Made by a program: the position numbers and the translations under genes. From Taibaiella sp. KBW10 (lineage in GTDB: Bacteria > Bacteroidota > Bacteroidia > Chitinophagales > Chitinophagaceae): a DNA stretch of 64,000 nucleotides. This document shows positions 36,709 to 45,674 of this stretch, in pieces. Under the pieces are notes generated by a model. The model did not search any database. It was not told the origin of the DNA and was given only the letters and a program-made list of their open reading frames with translations. The first letter of the stretch is position 1; each line of letters starts with the position of its first letter. Where the stretch lies: positions 463,111-527,110 of the forward strand of contig NZ_QAJI01000004.1 of the NCBI RefSeq assembly GCF_003852495.1. The letters are read 5' to 3'.

Positions 36709-37677
36709 CTACAGCGCTATCTGTAACTTTTGTTCTTGTTCCCATTGGGTTTTACCATAGCCGGGTATAACGTGTCTTTCACTATGATAAGAAGAGCGTA
36801 CTAAAGGACCGCTTTCAACATAATCAATACCCATTTTATAGCCTTCTTCTCTGTAAAAAGCAAATTCATCGGGATGTACAAAACGTATTACCGGTAAATG
36901 CTTTGGTGTGGGTTGTAAATATTGCCCTATGGTAACCACATCACATCCATTCTCTTTCAGTGCATGCAAAGTCTCCAATACTTCTTCTTTTTCCTCTCCG
37001 ATACCCAGCATAATACCGCTTTTGGTGCGTACACCGGCATCATGCAGACGACGAATCACTTCAAGGCTACGGTGATATTTTGCCTGTATCCTTACTTTAC
37101 GGGTCATCCGTTCTACCGTTTCCACATTATGCGAAATCACTTCAGGAGCTACATCAATTACATTTTGCAGGTTCTTCCAATCTCCTCTGAAATCCGGGAT
37201 CAGCGTTTCTAAAGTCGTTTGTGGATTTAAGGCTTTTACAGCTTTAATCGTATTAGCCCAGATAATAGAACCCCCATCTTTTAATTCATCCCTGTCTACA
37301 GAGGTAATTACGGCATGTTTTACTTTCATCAGGTGGATTGCCTCTGCTACGCGCTGTGGCTCATCCCAATCTACCGCCTCCGGTCTGCCCGTTGCTACGG
37401 CACAGAAGCCGCAACTGCGGGTGCAGATATTACCCAAGATCATAAACGTTGCAGTACCCTCTCCCCAGCATTCACCCATATTAGGGCAATTACCGCTTTC
37501 ACAGATGGTATGTAATTTATGATTATCTACTAATCCTCTTACGTGTTTATATCCCTCTCCGGTAGGCAACTTCACACGAAGCCAATTGGGTTTTTTGGCC
37601 TTCCCGTTTACATAAGTTACTTCCTCTTCTTTATTTCTTGCTGCAGTCACAGCAGAAATCACCGGTAATTCTATCAT
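36709..37677 (-). CDS. lipA: Lipoyl synthase
   Basis: A 322-residue radical-SAM enzyme that inserts two sulfurs into octanoyl groups on lipoyl domains. The auxiliary cluster motif CX4CX5C is Cys59, Cys64, Cys70 ([12 protein letters not shown]). The radical-SAM motif CX3CX2C is Cys85, Cys89, Cys92 (CTRSCGFC). Other landmarks are [32 protein letters not shown] and the C-terminal RSSYHSE that carries the auxiliary-cluster Ser. Lipoate is the cofactor used by the E2 partner of 2-oxoacid dehydrogenases such as the E1 at 1212-3263. It may be the last gene of a three-gene operon with two exported proteins. Confidence 0.97.
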   Translation of the reverse strand: MIELPVISAVTAARNKEEEVTYVNGKAKKPNWLRVKLPTGEGYKHVRGLVDNHKLHTICESGNCPNMGECWGEGTATFMILGNICTRSCGFCAVATGRPEAVDWDEPQRVAEAIHLMKVKHAVITSVDRDELKDGGSIIWANTIKAVKALNPQTTLETLIPDFRGDWKNLQNVIDVAPEVISHNVETVERMTRKVRIQAKYHRSLEVIRRLHDAGVRTKSGIMLGIGEEKEEVLETLHALKENGCDVVTIGQYLQPTPKHLPVIRFVHPDEFAFYREEGYKMGIDYVESGPLVRSSYHSERHVIPGYGKTQWEQEQKLQIAL

Positions 37678-37716
37678 GTATTATATTAATTTATTCAAAA
37701 CACTTTGGCAAAGTTC

Positions 37717-38178
37717 CTAAAATTTAAGTCTTAAACCAAGTCCATTTTCACTTAAACCTAATTCTACCTGCAGCTTTCTGTTTGCGCTGCTCAAACCTTC
37801 ATTATAGTGGTGTACCGCGCTCCGTAAATGCCGCTTATAGGCAAGGTCACAAGGAATACTAATAGTTATGGCGGCGGAGCCGGCACAAAGCAAGTATATA
37901 TTCATCGGTTGCCCTGCTATTGCACCACCTATTTGCGAACCGATCAAGGCGCCACCAATGATACTAAAAATCATGGACGCGTCCTGATTCGTACCCGATT
38001 TAACTACTGCATGATAGGCAATCGGATCATTTTTCGTTATGTACAATAAGTCTTTACGGCTTTGTGACACACCTTTGTAAAATACCTTTCTGCCGGACAA
38101 TTGCAGCGGCTGATTTTGGGCCGAAACAGTTGTTGTACTAAAAAACAATAAAAAGACTACGCTTATCTTTTGAATCAT
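37717..38178 (-). CDS. Exported protein of unknown function
   Basis: A 153-residue protein with a signal peptide (about 1-20, TVSA-Q). A central glycine-rich hydrophobic stretch (FSIIGGALIGSQIGGAIAGQPM, residues about 70-90) resembles the glycine-zipper segments of small outer-membrane or membrane-associated proteins, followed by a second hydrophobic stretch and a polar C-terminus. I do not recognise the family. It lies 27 bases downstream of another exported protein gene and 39 bases upstream of lipA. Confidence 0.72.
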   Translation of the reverse strand: MIQKISVVFLLFFSTTTVSAQNQPLQLSGRKVFYKGVSQSRKDLLYITKNDPIAYHAVVKSGTNQDASMIFSIIGGALIGSQIGGAIAGQPMNIYLLCAGSAAITISIPCDLAYKRHLRSAVHHYNEGLSSANRKLQVELGLSENGLGLRLKF

Positions 38179-38205
38179 ATATGCCGGTGCCTGAACTATC
38201 CTTTT

Positions 38206-39069
38206 TTATTTTTTCCAGCCGATTTCGAAAGCCGCATAAGCATTCAAAAATACGGATTTAGGGTCCTGAAAAGCCATTTGGTGAATTTTGGAAAAGTATA
38301 CTTCCACATTCATCCCTACTTCAACGCCTGCTAATCTTTTGCGCTTATCGGCATAGTCAAACTTCAATCCGGAGCGCAGGTGTAAACCCGGTACAAACTT
38401 CAATTCATCCCATCCTTTACGGTATCCGTATCCACCCAGTAAGCGGGTATAAGGAAGTACATCATACACTTTATCCGGATCCAGCTTTATATCTCCCTGA
38501 GAGCTTTCAAAATAATAAGGTTTAAGTATCCCCAAACTAAAACCACCAACGGTAGACCAATGAATAGACACCGTATTGGGCTCGGGTTTCCCGGCAATCA
38601 GTTTTTTATAACCTACGCCTATTTTCGCCTGATAAAATGTATTGATCTTACCATAACGGAACAACTCCGTGCTAAAAGCAGATAATAAAGGATTTTTAAA
38701 CCTACCGCTACCTTCATAAGCAAACTCACGCATCTCTTTAGCATGTCGTTTTTCACCAATTTCCAATTGCAAAAACAATACATCAAAATAACGATCTATT
38801 TCGTGTTTTTCTCTATCGTTTTTCTTGATGAAGCCATAGTTATAATAGGCATTCCAACCATCAGTATTGATCCGAAAACCCAAGGCACGCTCTTTGGATA
38901 AAGGCTTAGGACCTTTTACCCTCGGCAATTTTTCCTGGGTATTCACCAAAACGACCGTGTCTGCTACGCGATTTCGATATTGTATTTTCTTACCCTGCTG
39001 GGCCTGAACGGAAGTCGTCCCCAAAAGAAGCACAGAAAATATTAAAGGTAATTTTGTAAATAAGTTCAT
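38206..39069 (-). CDS. Exported, probably beta-barrel, protein of unknown function
   Basis: A 287-residue protein with signal peptide (MNLFTKLPLIFSVLLLGTTSVQA-Q). The body has many aromatic-bounded strands (ALGFRINTDGWNAYYNYGFI, TVSIHWSTVGGFSLGIL, YTRLLGGYGYRKGWDELKFVPGLHLRSGLKF, AGVEVGMNVEVYF) and ends in an amphipathic strand (YAAFEIGWKK), which suggests an outer-membrane barrel. Function unknown. ATG 39069 is preferred to the TTG one codon upstream. Confidence 0.75.
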   Translation of the reverse strand: MNLFTKLPLIFSVLLLGTTSVQAQQGKKIQYRNRVADTVVLVNTQEKLPRVKGPKPLSKERALGFRINTDGWNAYYNYGFIKKNDREKHEIDRYFDVLFLQLEIGEKRHAKEMREFAYEGSGRFKNPLLSAFSTELFRYGKINTFYQAKIGVGYKKLIAGKPEPNTVSIHWSTVGGFSLGILKPYYFESSQGDIKLDPDKVYDVLPYTRLLGGYGYRKGWDELKFVPGLHLRSGLKFDYADKRKRLAGVEVGMNVEVYFSKIHQMAFQDPKSVFLNAYAAFEIGWKK

Positions 39070-39080
39070 CAAATGCGATT

Positions 39081-39088
39081 TATCTTTG
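39081..39088 (+). promoter_or_regulatory. Promoter -7 box (TATCTTTG) of the OsmC gene
   Basis: TAnnTTTG match 24 bases upstream of the ATG at 39112; divergent from the exported-protein operon. Confidence 0.6.
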
Positions 39089-39111
39089 TAAATTTATAAG
39101 AAAAATTTCAA

Positions 39112-39534
39112 ATGACTTCGAAAATAATTTATAAGGGTGATTTACGCACGGAAGCCACACATTTACAGTCTGGCAGCGTCATAGAAACCGATGCTCCTAC
39201 CGACAATAAAGGCAAGGGTGAACGCTTCTCTCCTACAGATATTGTAGCCACTGCATTGGGTTCCTGTATGCTTACGATTATGGGGATTGCCGGCAATACG
39301 CATAATATCAATATCGTGGGTACAACTTGCGACATTACTAAACTGATGGCGGAAAATCCTAGACGTATCGGGGGCATTAAAGTAAACCTGAATATTATAG
39401 GACAGGAAAGCTATTCCAGCAAAGAAAAAATGATCCTGGAGCATGCCGCTATGACCTGCCCCGTCATCGAAAGTTTGCACCCGGAAATAGAGAAAGTGCT
39501 TACCTTTACCTGGAACGGTGTGGCAGAAAATTAA
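39112..39534 (+). CDS. OsmC family protein
   Basis: A 140-residue cytoplasmic protein of the OsmC/Ohr fold. Seen are SVIETDAPTDNKGKGERFSPTDIVATALGSCMLTIMGIAG, with the first conserved Cys in GSCM (about residue 52), and the second in MTCPVIESLHPEI (about 123). Such proteins reduce peroxides with the two cysteines. Unlike Ohr, no resistance-operon partner is present. The FUSC membrane gene follows 21 bases downstream. Confidence 0.94.
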   Translation: MTSKIIYKGDLRTEATHLQSGSVIETDAPTDNKGKGERFSPTDIVATALGSCMLTIMGIAGNTHNINIVGTTCDITKLMAENPRRIGGIKVNLNIIGQESYSSKEKMILEHAAMTCPVIESLHPEIEKVLTFTWNGVAEN

Positions 39535-39555
39535 ACGTAAGATCAAATTCAGGCT

Positions 39556-41703
39556 TTGGGCATCAATACACAATTACAAAATTTTAAAAACCGGCTGGCA
39601 AATGAGATTGTAGAGCCCGCTTGGGGCTGGGGATTTCGTGTAGCCATATCGGTAACCCTTCCGGTGCTGCTCAGTATCTTTTCGGGCAATCCTAATTACT
39701 TCTGGATGGTCATAGCGGGAGAAACGGTTTCTATTGTAGAACTGAAAGGTTCTGCAGGCTTCCGTTCGCGCCTGTTGATCGCTGCCGTTATTTTTGCGGT
39801 CTTATTTACCATAATCGGCGGCCTGGCCGGCGGCCATCTCTGGTGGAGCGTCCTGCTGATGTTTCCTATTGCCCTGGGTTGCGGGCTTATGAAAAACCTG
39901 GGTGACTGGGGCTTAGGGCTAGCCATCAATATTTACCTTTTTTATCTTATATCCTCCTCCCACCCACCCCCAACAGTAGCTGCCTTTTGGGACAGGATTT
40001 ATTTTGTGGGCTTAGGAGGCCTTTGGGCTTTGTGTGTAGGGGTATTTAGTTTTTCTTTTTTACCACAGGGCAAACCGTACCGCAGAACGATAGCACATAT
40101 CTGGAAGGCAGTAGAAAACCTGATGGTCTTAGTCTCCAATGATTGGGATCTGGGTACCAAAAAAAGTTCCATACGAGCCATTTATCTTAAAGAGAAAGAA
40201 ATCAGAACAGCTATTGACGCCTCTTTGGCTCTTTATGGCAATCTTTATGATGAGAAGAAACAACAGCCGGAAAATGAGCGCAAACTGAGCTATGCCAGAA
40301 GATGCGCCTCTATGGCGAGTTTACAGATCATCAGCATTACCAATAATGCTGCACTGCTCTTCAAAAAACCGTTGAGCCAGGCCTTTATCATTCAGATGCA
40401 TACGATCTTAAAGGTATTAGAACAGCTGTCTAACAGGATGGGCTTTTATTTTTACACGATAAAAGAGGAAGAATTACTGCTGATCCAATCCCGATTAGAA
40501 CGCCTGAATAAATTCAAAACGAACCTGAGCACTTTCGAAGAAAGTAAAATCCCCGAATGTGAACGAATCATCCATCACATCAACCGTTTTGCGCATTTGG
40601 TAGAACTGTCGGTAAAAACAGTTTCTTCGGAAAAAGAGAAGATGATGATCAGCCAGTATTCGCTGATGCAAACCCTCAATATCCTGCATCCAAAACACCT
40701 GCAAAACAATATTCGCCAGTTCCTGAACTTTGACAACCTTACCCTGCGTTATGCCCTGAGAATGGCGATTACCGCTACTTTAGGGCTCGGGTTAGCCATG
40801 TTTTACTTTCCCAATCATGGGTATTGGTTGCCGCTTACGATCATTATTGTGAGCCAGCCTTTTTTTGGGGCTACCTTAAAAAAAGGGATACAGCGAAGTG
40901 TGGGTACCATTGCGGGGGTGATCCTCGGTTCCCTGATCATGATCGCTCCTTATGCCCATATTACCAAACATTTCATGGTTGTGTTCGGGGCCATATTGAT
41001 GATCTATAATCTGCGGAAGAACTATTCCTGGGCCGCGTTTTTCATTACTATATTTTTGATCGGACTGCTGTCTACAGAAAATCAGGTGAGTAATGCTTTA
41101 TTAATCGAGCGCATTATCTCTACGGCGCTGGGTGCAGCCATGGCGATCATTTCGGGCTTCCTGCTCTTTCCATCCTGGGATAAAAAATTATTACCCAATT
41201 ATCTCGGAAAGGCGGTCGCTGCCAATTACAAATATTTCCAGTTTTTATTTAATGCACAAGTCTCGGAACAGGAACAAAAGCCCTGGGTGGTTTATAAGAT
41301 TGCGGCAGAATCAAGCAACAGCAATGCTTTCGATTCTTTAAACCGGTATATTACGGAACCGAAATACCGCAGCAAGAATGTAGGTGCGGCATACTTTACG
41401 GCAATTACGTATAACATTAGGATCACCAGAGAACTGAATGCTTTCATTGATGAAAAAGAGGCCATCGATACGGATGCCAATCTGATCACCGGCGCACCCT
41501 TGAAGCCTTTGCTCCTGCAGATTGATACACTTTTCAAGCATACCATCGCCCTGCTGAAAACAAATTACGCGATCGAAATCGACGAATATACCTTGTATCC
41601 TACAGCCCAATATGATGTGCTGAATATATCGGCACAGCAAAAAATAAACCTGGAACGCCTGCACATAGAACTATCGGCTTTGTATGCCAGTCTTGAGCAT
41701 TAG
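39556..41703 (+). CDS. FUSC family membrane protein (YccS/YhfK-like)
   Basis: A 715-residue inner-membrane protein. Two clusters of about six transmembrane helices (about 28-170 and 390-545) flank a soluble helical domain (175-380), and a C-terminal soluble domain follows. The fusaric-acid-resistance-like core is visible in the second cluster: LRYALRMAITATLGLGLAMFYF, NHGYWLPLTIIIVSQPFFGATLKKGIQRSVGTIAGVILGS. Such proteins are thought to export aromatic acids or act with efflux systems; substrate unknown. The only usable start is TTG at 39556, because the frame opens at a stop at 39538 and holds no ATG before the first helix. Confidence 0.92.
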   Translation: MGINTQLQNFKNRLANEIVEPAWGWGFRVAISVTLPVLLSIFSGNPNYFWMVIAGETVSIVELKGSAGFRSRLLIAAVIFAVLFTIIGGLAGGHLWWSVLLMFPIALGCGLMKNLGDWGLGLAINIYLFYLISSSHPPPTVAAFWDRIYFVGLGGLWALCVGVFSFSFLPQGKPYRRTIAHIWKAVENLMVLVSNDWDLGTKKSSIRAIYLKEKEIRTAIDASLALYGNLYDEKKQQPENERKLSYARRCASMASLQIISITNNAALLFKKPLSQAFIIQMHTILKVLEQLSNRMGFYFYTIKEEELLLIQSRLERLNKFKTNLSTFEESKIPECERIIHHINRFAHLVELSVKTVSSEKEKMMISQYSLMQTLNILHPKHLQNNIRQFLNFDNLTLRYALRMAITATLGLGLAMFYFPNHGYWLPLTIIIVSQPFFGATLKKGIQRSVGTIAGVILGSLIMIAPYAHITKHFMVVFGAILMIYNLRKNYSWAAFFITIFLIGLLSTENQVSNALLIERIISTALGAAMAIISGFLLFPSWDKKLLPNYLGKAVAANYKYFQFLFNAQVSEQEQKPWVVYKIAAESSNSNAFDSLNRYITEPKYRSKNVGAAYFTAITYNIRITRELNAFIDEKEAIDTDANLITGAPLKPLLLQIDTLFKHTIALLKTNYAIEIDEYTLYPTAQYDVLNISAQQKINLERLHIELSALYASLEH

Positions 41704-41811
41704 TACCAGGATTAGTTATTCGTTTTTGTCCGGCCGATAATTGGAAACAGCTGCATACGATGCTTTAGATTTCCGTTTGTATTTAAAAATAATAAAATGG
41801 AGCGCCCTTTA

Positions 41812-42090
41812 TCAGGCATCCAGTTCTTTCAGTACTTTTTGATTGTTTTCAATCAATTGTACGAGTTTTTTACGGTCTACTTCTGATAAGCTCACCGAAT
41901 CATCTGCTAATATTTTGCGTAGCGACTCCAGTTCGTCTTCTTTTCCTTTAAAAATATGGTCGAGTTTCGATTTAATGCCTGAAGCTACATTGGCCACTGT
42001 TCTCCTTGTATTTGCCCCTCTGGAGGGTGCAAATAAAATACCTAAGGTAAAACCGCCGATTGCTGCCCATGAGAATTTTGATAATGCCAT
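41812..42090 (-). CDS. YtxH domain protein
   Basis: A 92-residue protein. A hydrophobic N-terminal segment (WAAIGGFTLGILFAPSRGANTRR, with the characteristic GILFAP...G...R block) is followed by a charged, helical coiled-coil-like region (KSKLDHIFKGKEDELESLRKILADD). YtxH proteins are small membrane-associated proteins of general-stress type with no known activity. ATG 42090 is preferred to TTG 42099. Divergent from the rhodanese gene. Confidence 0.88.
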   Translation of the reverse strand: MALSKFSWAAIGGFTLGILFAPSRGANTRRTVANVASGIKSKLDHIFKGKEDELESLRKILADDSVSLSEVDRKKLVQLIENNQKVLKELDA

Positions 42091-42211
42091 ATGAATCAAT
42101 TATTTTATTCGTAAATATACCCATTTTACCTTAGACCATTTTTCTAAAATTTTGCTAAAGCAACACACATATTTTTAACCTAATTTTTCCAAGAATGTAG
42201 CTATATTTTAT

Positions 42212-42219
42212 TAGGTTTG
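42212..42219 (+). promoter_or_regulatory. Promoter -7 box (TAGGTTTG) of the rhodanese operon
   Basis: TAnnTTTG match. An in-frame ATG at 42217 lies inside it, so translation begins at 42247. Confidence 0.55.
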
Positions 42220-42246
42220 CATCATCACACAAACAATTTACCTGTT

Positions 42247-42564
42247 ATGACAAATACTACTGTACAAGCCGTAAAAGAAAGACTGGATAATGGCGAGCAA
42301 TTGAACATTATCGACGTAAGAGAGTCTGCGGAATATTACAATGATAATATCGGTGCCATCTTGATGCCCTTAAGCAAATTAAGAAATTTTGAAGCGGATA
42401 ATCTGGAAGACATCCTGGATCAGGAGATCATTGTGCATTGCCAAAGCGGCAAAAGAAGCATCGAAGCGTCTATCCTTATGGAACAAATGGGCTTTACCAA
42501 TGTGGTAAACCTGGAAGGTGGAATTGTGGCCTGGCGTAAAGCTTTTGGAGCCGAAAATATTTAA
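42247..42564 (+). CDS. Rhodanese-like sulfurtransferase
   Basis: A 105-residue single-domain rhodanese. It has NIIDVRESAEYYNDNIGAILMPLSKL and the active-site loop HCQSGKRS with the catalytic Cys at about residue 64, followed by NLEGGIVAWRKAFG. Such proteins carry persulfide sulfur for transfer. It is the first gene of a four-gene run ending at 44447: rhodanese, unknown, cysteine-rich protein, thioredoxin-like. Confidence 0.94.
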   Translation: MTNTTVQAVKERLDNGEQLNIIDVRESAEYYNDNIGAILMPLSKLRNFEADNLEDILDQEIIVHCQSGKRSIEASILMEQMGFTNVVNLEGGIVAWRKAFGAENI

Positions 42565-42565
42565 T

Positions 42566-43129
42566 ATGCAAAACATAGAGCCTTACTACCAGTGGCGACA
42601 CTTATACACGGCAGAGGAAGACCCTTTATCTCCCTTCTATGGCAGAACCTATAGTGAATTTGAATTCAGCCAGACTGTTTATAATTATTACATTCATCCG
42701 CAATGGGACGAATTCGGTTCTAATACCCTTTACCTCAAAATCTTATTTACCGATTACGAGGAAGGCTATACAATCATAGAATTTTTAGGAGAGTGGAACG
42801 ATGCTATCGGAAATGATATCATGATGCTGAAGCGGGAGGTCATAGACCTGCTCATCAGGGAAGGTATTCGCAAGTTTATCCTGATTACCGACAATGTATT
42901 GAATTTCCATACGAGTGATGATAGCTATTACGAAGAATGGAATGAAGATCTTATGGAGGACGGTGGATGGGTAGTTATGCTGAATATGCCGGAACACCTG
43001 CAAAGGGAGCTCAGATCGGCCGGGATCAACCGTTATGTATTCTTTCAGGAATATGAAGAATGGCGCACGCACCAACCCCCAATTGTATTACAAAAGGTAG
43101 AGGAACAAATTTTAAAAAGGATAGGATAA
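42566..43129 (+). CDS. Conserved-looking protein of unknown function
   Basis: A 187-residue soluble protein with no signal peptide, rich in acidic and aromatic residues (YYQWRHLYTAEEDPLSPFYGRTY, YTIIEFLGEWNDAIGNDIMMLKREVID, YEEWNEDLMEDGGWVVMLNMPEHL). The pattern suggests an alpha/beta fold with two central strands (FILITDNVLNF, WVVMLNM). I do not recognise a family. Its ATG begins 1 base after the rhodanese stop and its stop is 1 base before the next ATG, so it is tightly coupled to both neighbours. A link to sulfur or redox metabolism is inferred from that context only. Confidence 0.82.
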   Translation: MQNIEPYYQWRHLYTAEEDPLSPFYGRTYSEFEFSQTVYNYYIHPQWDEFGSNTLYLKILFTDYEEGYTIIEFLGEWNDAIGNDIMMLKREVIDLLIREGIRKFILITDNVLNFHTSDDSYYEEWNEDLMEDGGWVVMLNMPEHLQRELRSAGINRYVFFQEYEEWRTHQPPIVLQKVEEQILKRIG

Positions 43130-43130
43130 A

Positions 43131-43865
43131 ATGGAGAAGGCGATTCAGGTAGATATTTTCATTCCCTGCTTTATAGATCAGTTGTTTCCCGAGACGGGAA
43201 TTAATATGGTTAAAGTATTGGAGAAACTAGGCTGCACCGTACATTACAATAAAAACCAGACCTGTTGCGGACAACCCTCCTGCAATAGTGGTTTTCAGGA
43301 TGAAGCCAGAGCCATCGCTAAAAAATTCTGTAAAGACTTTGGTCATTCAGAACATTATATTGTGGCACCCTCCGGTTCCTGTGTGGGTTATATTGCCAAC
43401 CAATACGATCATCTGCTCAAGAATGCAGCAGAGTACAATACCTTTAAGAAAATCAAACCAAGGTTGTTTGAATTTGCAGACTTCCTGGTTACCGTGTTAC
43501 AGACGACTTCTGTAAATGCCGTTTTTCCGGCAAAAGCAACTTATCATGACGGATGCGGTTCGCTTAGAGAATGCCATATCAAATCGCAACCCAGGCAATT
43601 GCTCGAACAGGTAAAAGGCTTAAGCCTCACCGAAATGAAGGAATGTGAAACCTGTTGCGGTTTTGGGGGTACTTTCGCAGTGAAGTATGAAACCATCTCA
43701 ATCGGCATGGCTCAGACGAAGGTGGAAAGCGCTCTGGCAGTCGATGCGGAATATATTATTTCCAGCGATCTGTCCTGCCTCATGCACTTGGATGCCTATA
43801 TCAAAAAGCAAAATATTCCTTTAAAAACCATGCACATTGCCGACATACTCGCTTCGGGTTTATAG
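43131..43865 (+). CDS. Cysteine-rich (CCG) domain Fe-S protein, LutA/YkgE-like
   Basis: A 244-residue protein with two CCG domains as in LutA (lactate utilisation) and the heterodisulfide-reductase/glycolate oxidase family. Seen are IFIPCFIDQLFPETGINMVKVLEKLGC and CCGQPSCNSG (first CCG), then YHDGCGSLRECH and CETCCGFGGTFAVKYE (second). It is likely to hold an iron-sulfur cluster for electron transfer. LutB and LutC, its usual partners, are not adjacent, so it is either an orphan LutA-like protein or part of a different redox system. Coupled at 1 base to the unknown gene. Confidence 0.92.
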   Translation: MEKAIQVDIFIPCFIDQLFPETGINMVKVLEKLGCTVHYNKNQTCCGQPSCNSGFQDEARAIAKKFCKDFGHSEHYIVAPSGSCVGYIANQYDHLLKNAAEYNTFKKIKPRLFEFADFLVTVLQTTSVNAVFPAKATYHDGCGSLRECHIKSQPRQLLEQVKGLSLTEMKECETCCGFGGTFAVKYETISIGMAQTKVESALAVDAEYIISSDLSCLMHLDAYIKKQNIPLKTMHIADILASGL

Positions 43866-43886
43866 GCGAGTGCCCAAACATAAAAA

Positions 43887-44447
43887 ATGGCCTCAATCAA
43901 ATATCTTTTCCTGAGCTTAACCATCCTGTTGATCGGCACCTGTTCCTGGCAAAAAAGCTTTGCACAGCAGCATACACCTGCCGATACTGATACCACAGTA
44001 TTGACACAAATGCGCAAGATATTTTACGGTTTAAAATTTAACGACATCAAAGACGATGCTTTGGTTACGATTAAAGACATGCCTAAGGATAGCCCTGTAC
44101 TTATTATCTATTTCAAAACAGATTGCGGGCACTGCCGTATGGATGCAGAAAGGATGCCACAAATTGCCGCTGCTTATAAAATACCGATATGGATGGCTTC
44201 CTATCAAAGCAAAACGGAACTCAGTGCCTTTGCCACCGAATTTAAGCTGGACAAGGTACCGAACCTGCGTATCTTAAACGATTTCAGCAAGGGGATGCAT
44301 AACTGGTTTGATTTTAAATATGTGCCCTTTATTGTATTGGTTGATGCGAAAGGTAATTTCATCAAAGAGTTTGACCGCCTGCCCAAACCGGAAGAACTGC
44401 AGGAAATAATCAGAACGAATGACTTTTTAGAAATGTATCAGAAGTAA
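43887..44447 (+). CDS. Exported thioredoxin-like protein
   Basis: A 186-residue protein with an N-terminal signal segment (about 1-26, SFA-Q) and a thioredoxin-like domain. CGHC (residues about 73-76, in YFKTDCGHCRMDAERMP) is the redox motif. A helical section and the cis-Pro region KYVPFIVLVDAKGNFIKEF follow. It probably acts in the periplasm, like TlpA/ResA proteins, on disulfides. It is the last gene of the rhodanese run, 21 bases after the CCG protein. Confidence 0.9.
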   Translation: MASIKYLFLSLTILLIGTCSWQKSFAQQHTPADTDTTVLTQMRKIFYGLKFNDIKDDALVTIKDMPKDSPVLIIYFKTDCGHCRMDAERMPQIAAAYKIPIWMASYQSKTELSAFATEFKLDKVPNLRILNDFSKGMHNWFDFKYVPFIVLVDAKGNFIKEFDRLPKPEELQEIIRTNDFLEMYQK

Positions 44448-44472
44448 AAAACGATTCGAAATAAGAAATAAA

Positions 44473-44506
44473 CAGAAAGGCAGCCATGAAAATGGCTGCC
44501 TTTCTG
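44473..44506. terminator. Convergent terminator
   Basis: A 15-bp perfect stem (CAGAAAGGCAGCCAT at 44473-44487 with 44492-44506) around GAAA. It separates the thioredoxin-like gene from the LLM oxidoreductase gene. Confidence 0.85.
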
Positions 44507-44546
44507 TACTAAAAACTAAAAACCAAAACAAAAATGCGTGCAGGTC

Positions 44547-45581
44547 TTATTTACTTAATGCTTTTCTTACTTCCGGAGCCACTTTGGTCCCGAATAGTTC
44601 TATCGATTTCATCATTTGCTGATGATCTGGAGCACCCACATCCATATGCCCGATAAAACGGGTAATGCCAAACAATTCGTGCATGTAGAGAATCTTATCC
44701 ACCACCTGAGCCGGTTCCCCGATAAACAATGCACCTTTGGGGCTACGTCCACCATTAAACTGTGCTTTGGTATAAGGAGGCCAACCGCGGGACGCACCGA
44801 TGCGGTTCATTTGCGCCGCATAGTTTTGGAAGTACTGATCGCATTTCGCTTCTTCATCGCTTACAAAAGTATGAGAATGGATTCCGATTTGCATTTTTGA
44901 TACATCATGTCCGTGCTTGATATACTCTGCCTTGTAGAACATCACCAAATGTTCAAACTGCTCCGGCATACCACCGATAATGGCCAGGATCAAAGGCAGT
45001 CCCAGTTTTGCTGCTCTTAAAATAGATTCAGGAGTACCGCCTACGGCAACCCATATCGGCAACTGACCGTTATTAGTTGCTCTGGGGTATACCGTTTGAT
45101 TGTTAAGCGGTGCCCTTAATTTACCCGACCAGTTCACCACTTCATTATTATTGATATTTAATAAAAGATCCAGTTTTTCTTCAAACAATTGATCGTAATC
45201 TTTCAGATCGTATCCGAACAAAGGAAAAGATTCAATAAAACTTCCGCGGCCCACACCGATTTCCGCACGGCCGCCGGAGATCAGGTCTATGGTTGAAAAA
45301 TCCTGATACACTTTTACCGGTTCTGCAGAACTCAATACCGTTACCGTACTCATCAACTTGATGTTTTTGGTAATGCTTGCCGCCGCTGCCAGTACAATCT
45401 CGGGTGAGGATACCGCATAGTCGGGCCGATGATGCTCCCCCATCCCAAATACATCCAATCCTACTTCATCTGCCAGTTTTATCTCTTCTAATATCTCTTG
45501 TAATTTTATTTTTGGATCCTGTGGTTTGCCCGTAGCCGGGTCAATTGCCAAATCTCCAAACATACCGATACCTAATTCCAT
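44547..45581 (-). CDS. LLM class flavin-dependent oxidoreductase
   Basis: A 344-residue bacterial-luciferase-like (TIM-barrel) oxidoreductase. Seen are MGEHHRPDYAVSSPEIVLAAAASITKNIKLMSTVTVL (about 47-83), YQDFSTIDLISGGRAEIGVGRGSF, LPIWVAVGGTPESILRAAKLGLPLIL and a C-terminal barrel end. It likely uses reduced FMN or F420 to oxidise an unknown substrate. Monocistronic, with a promoter box at 45598-45605. Confidence 0.93.
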   Translation of the reverse strand: MELGIGMFGDLAIDPATGKPQDPKIKLQEILEEIKLADEVGLDVFGMGEHHRPDYAVSSPEIVLAAAASITKNIKLMSTVTVLSSAEPVKVYQDFSTIDLISGGRAEIGVGRGSFIESFPLFGYDLKDYDQLFEEKLDLLLNINNNEVVNWSGKLRAPLNNQTVYPRATNNGQLPIWVAVGGTPESILRAAKLGLPLILAIIGGMPEQFEHLVMFYKAEYIKHGHDVSKMQIGIHSHTFVSDEEAKCDQYFQNYAAQMNRIGASRGWPPYTKAQFNGGRSPKGALFIGEPAQVVDKILYMHELFGITRFIGHMDVGAPDHQQMMKSIELFGTKVAPEVRKALSK

Positions 45582-45597
45582 AATTATTTATTTTATA

Positions 45598-45605
45598 CAA
45601 AAATA
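45598..45605 (-). promoter_or_regulatory. Promoter -7 box (TATTTTTG) of the LLM gene
   Basis: TAnnTTTG match on the minus strand, 17 bases before the ATG. Confidence 0.45.
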
Positions 45606-45674
45606 CACCAATGATGGTGCCCAAAACATTGATGTATGATAAGTTATGATTATAGTAGTCTATAGTATTGTTCC

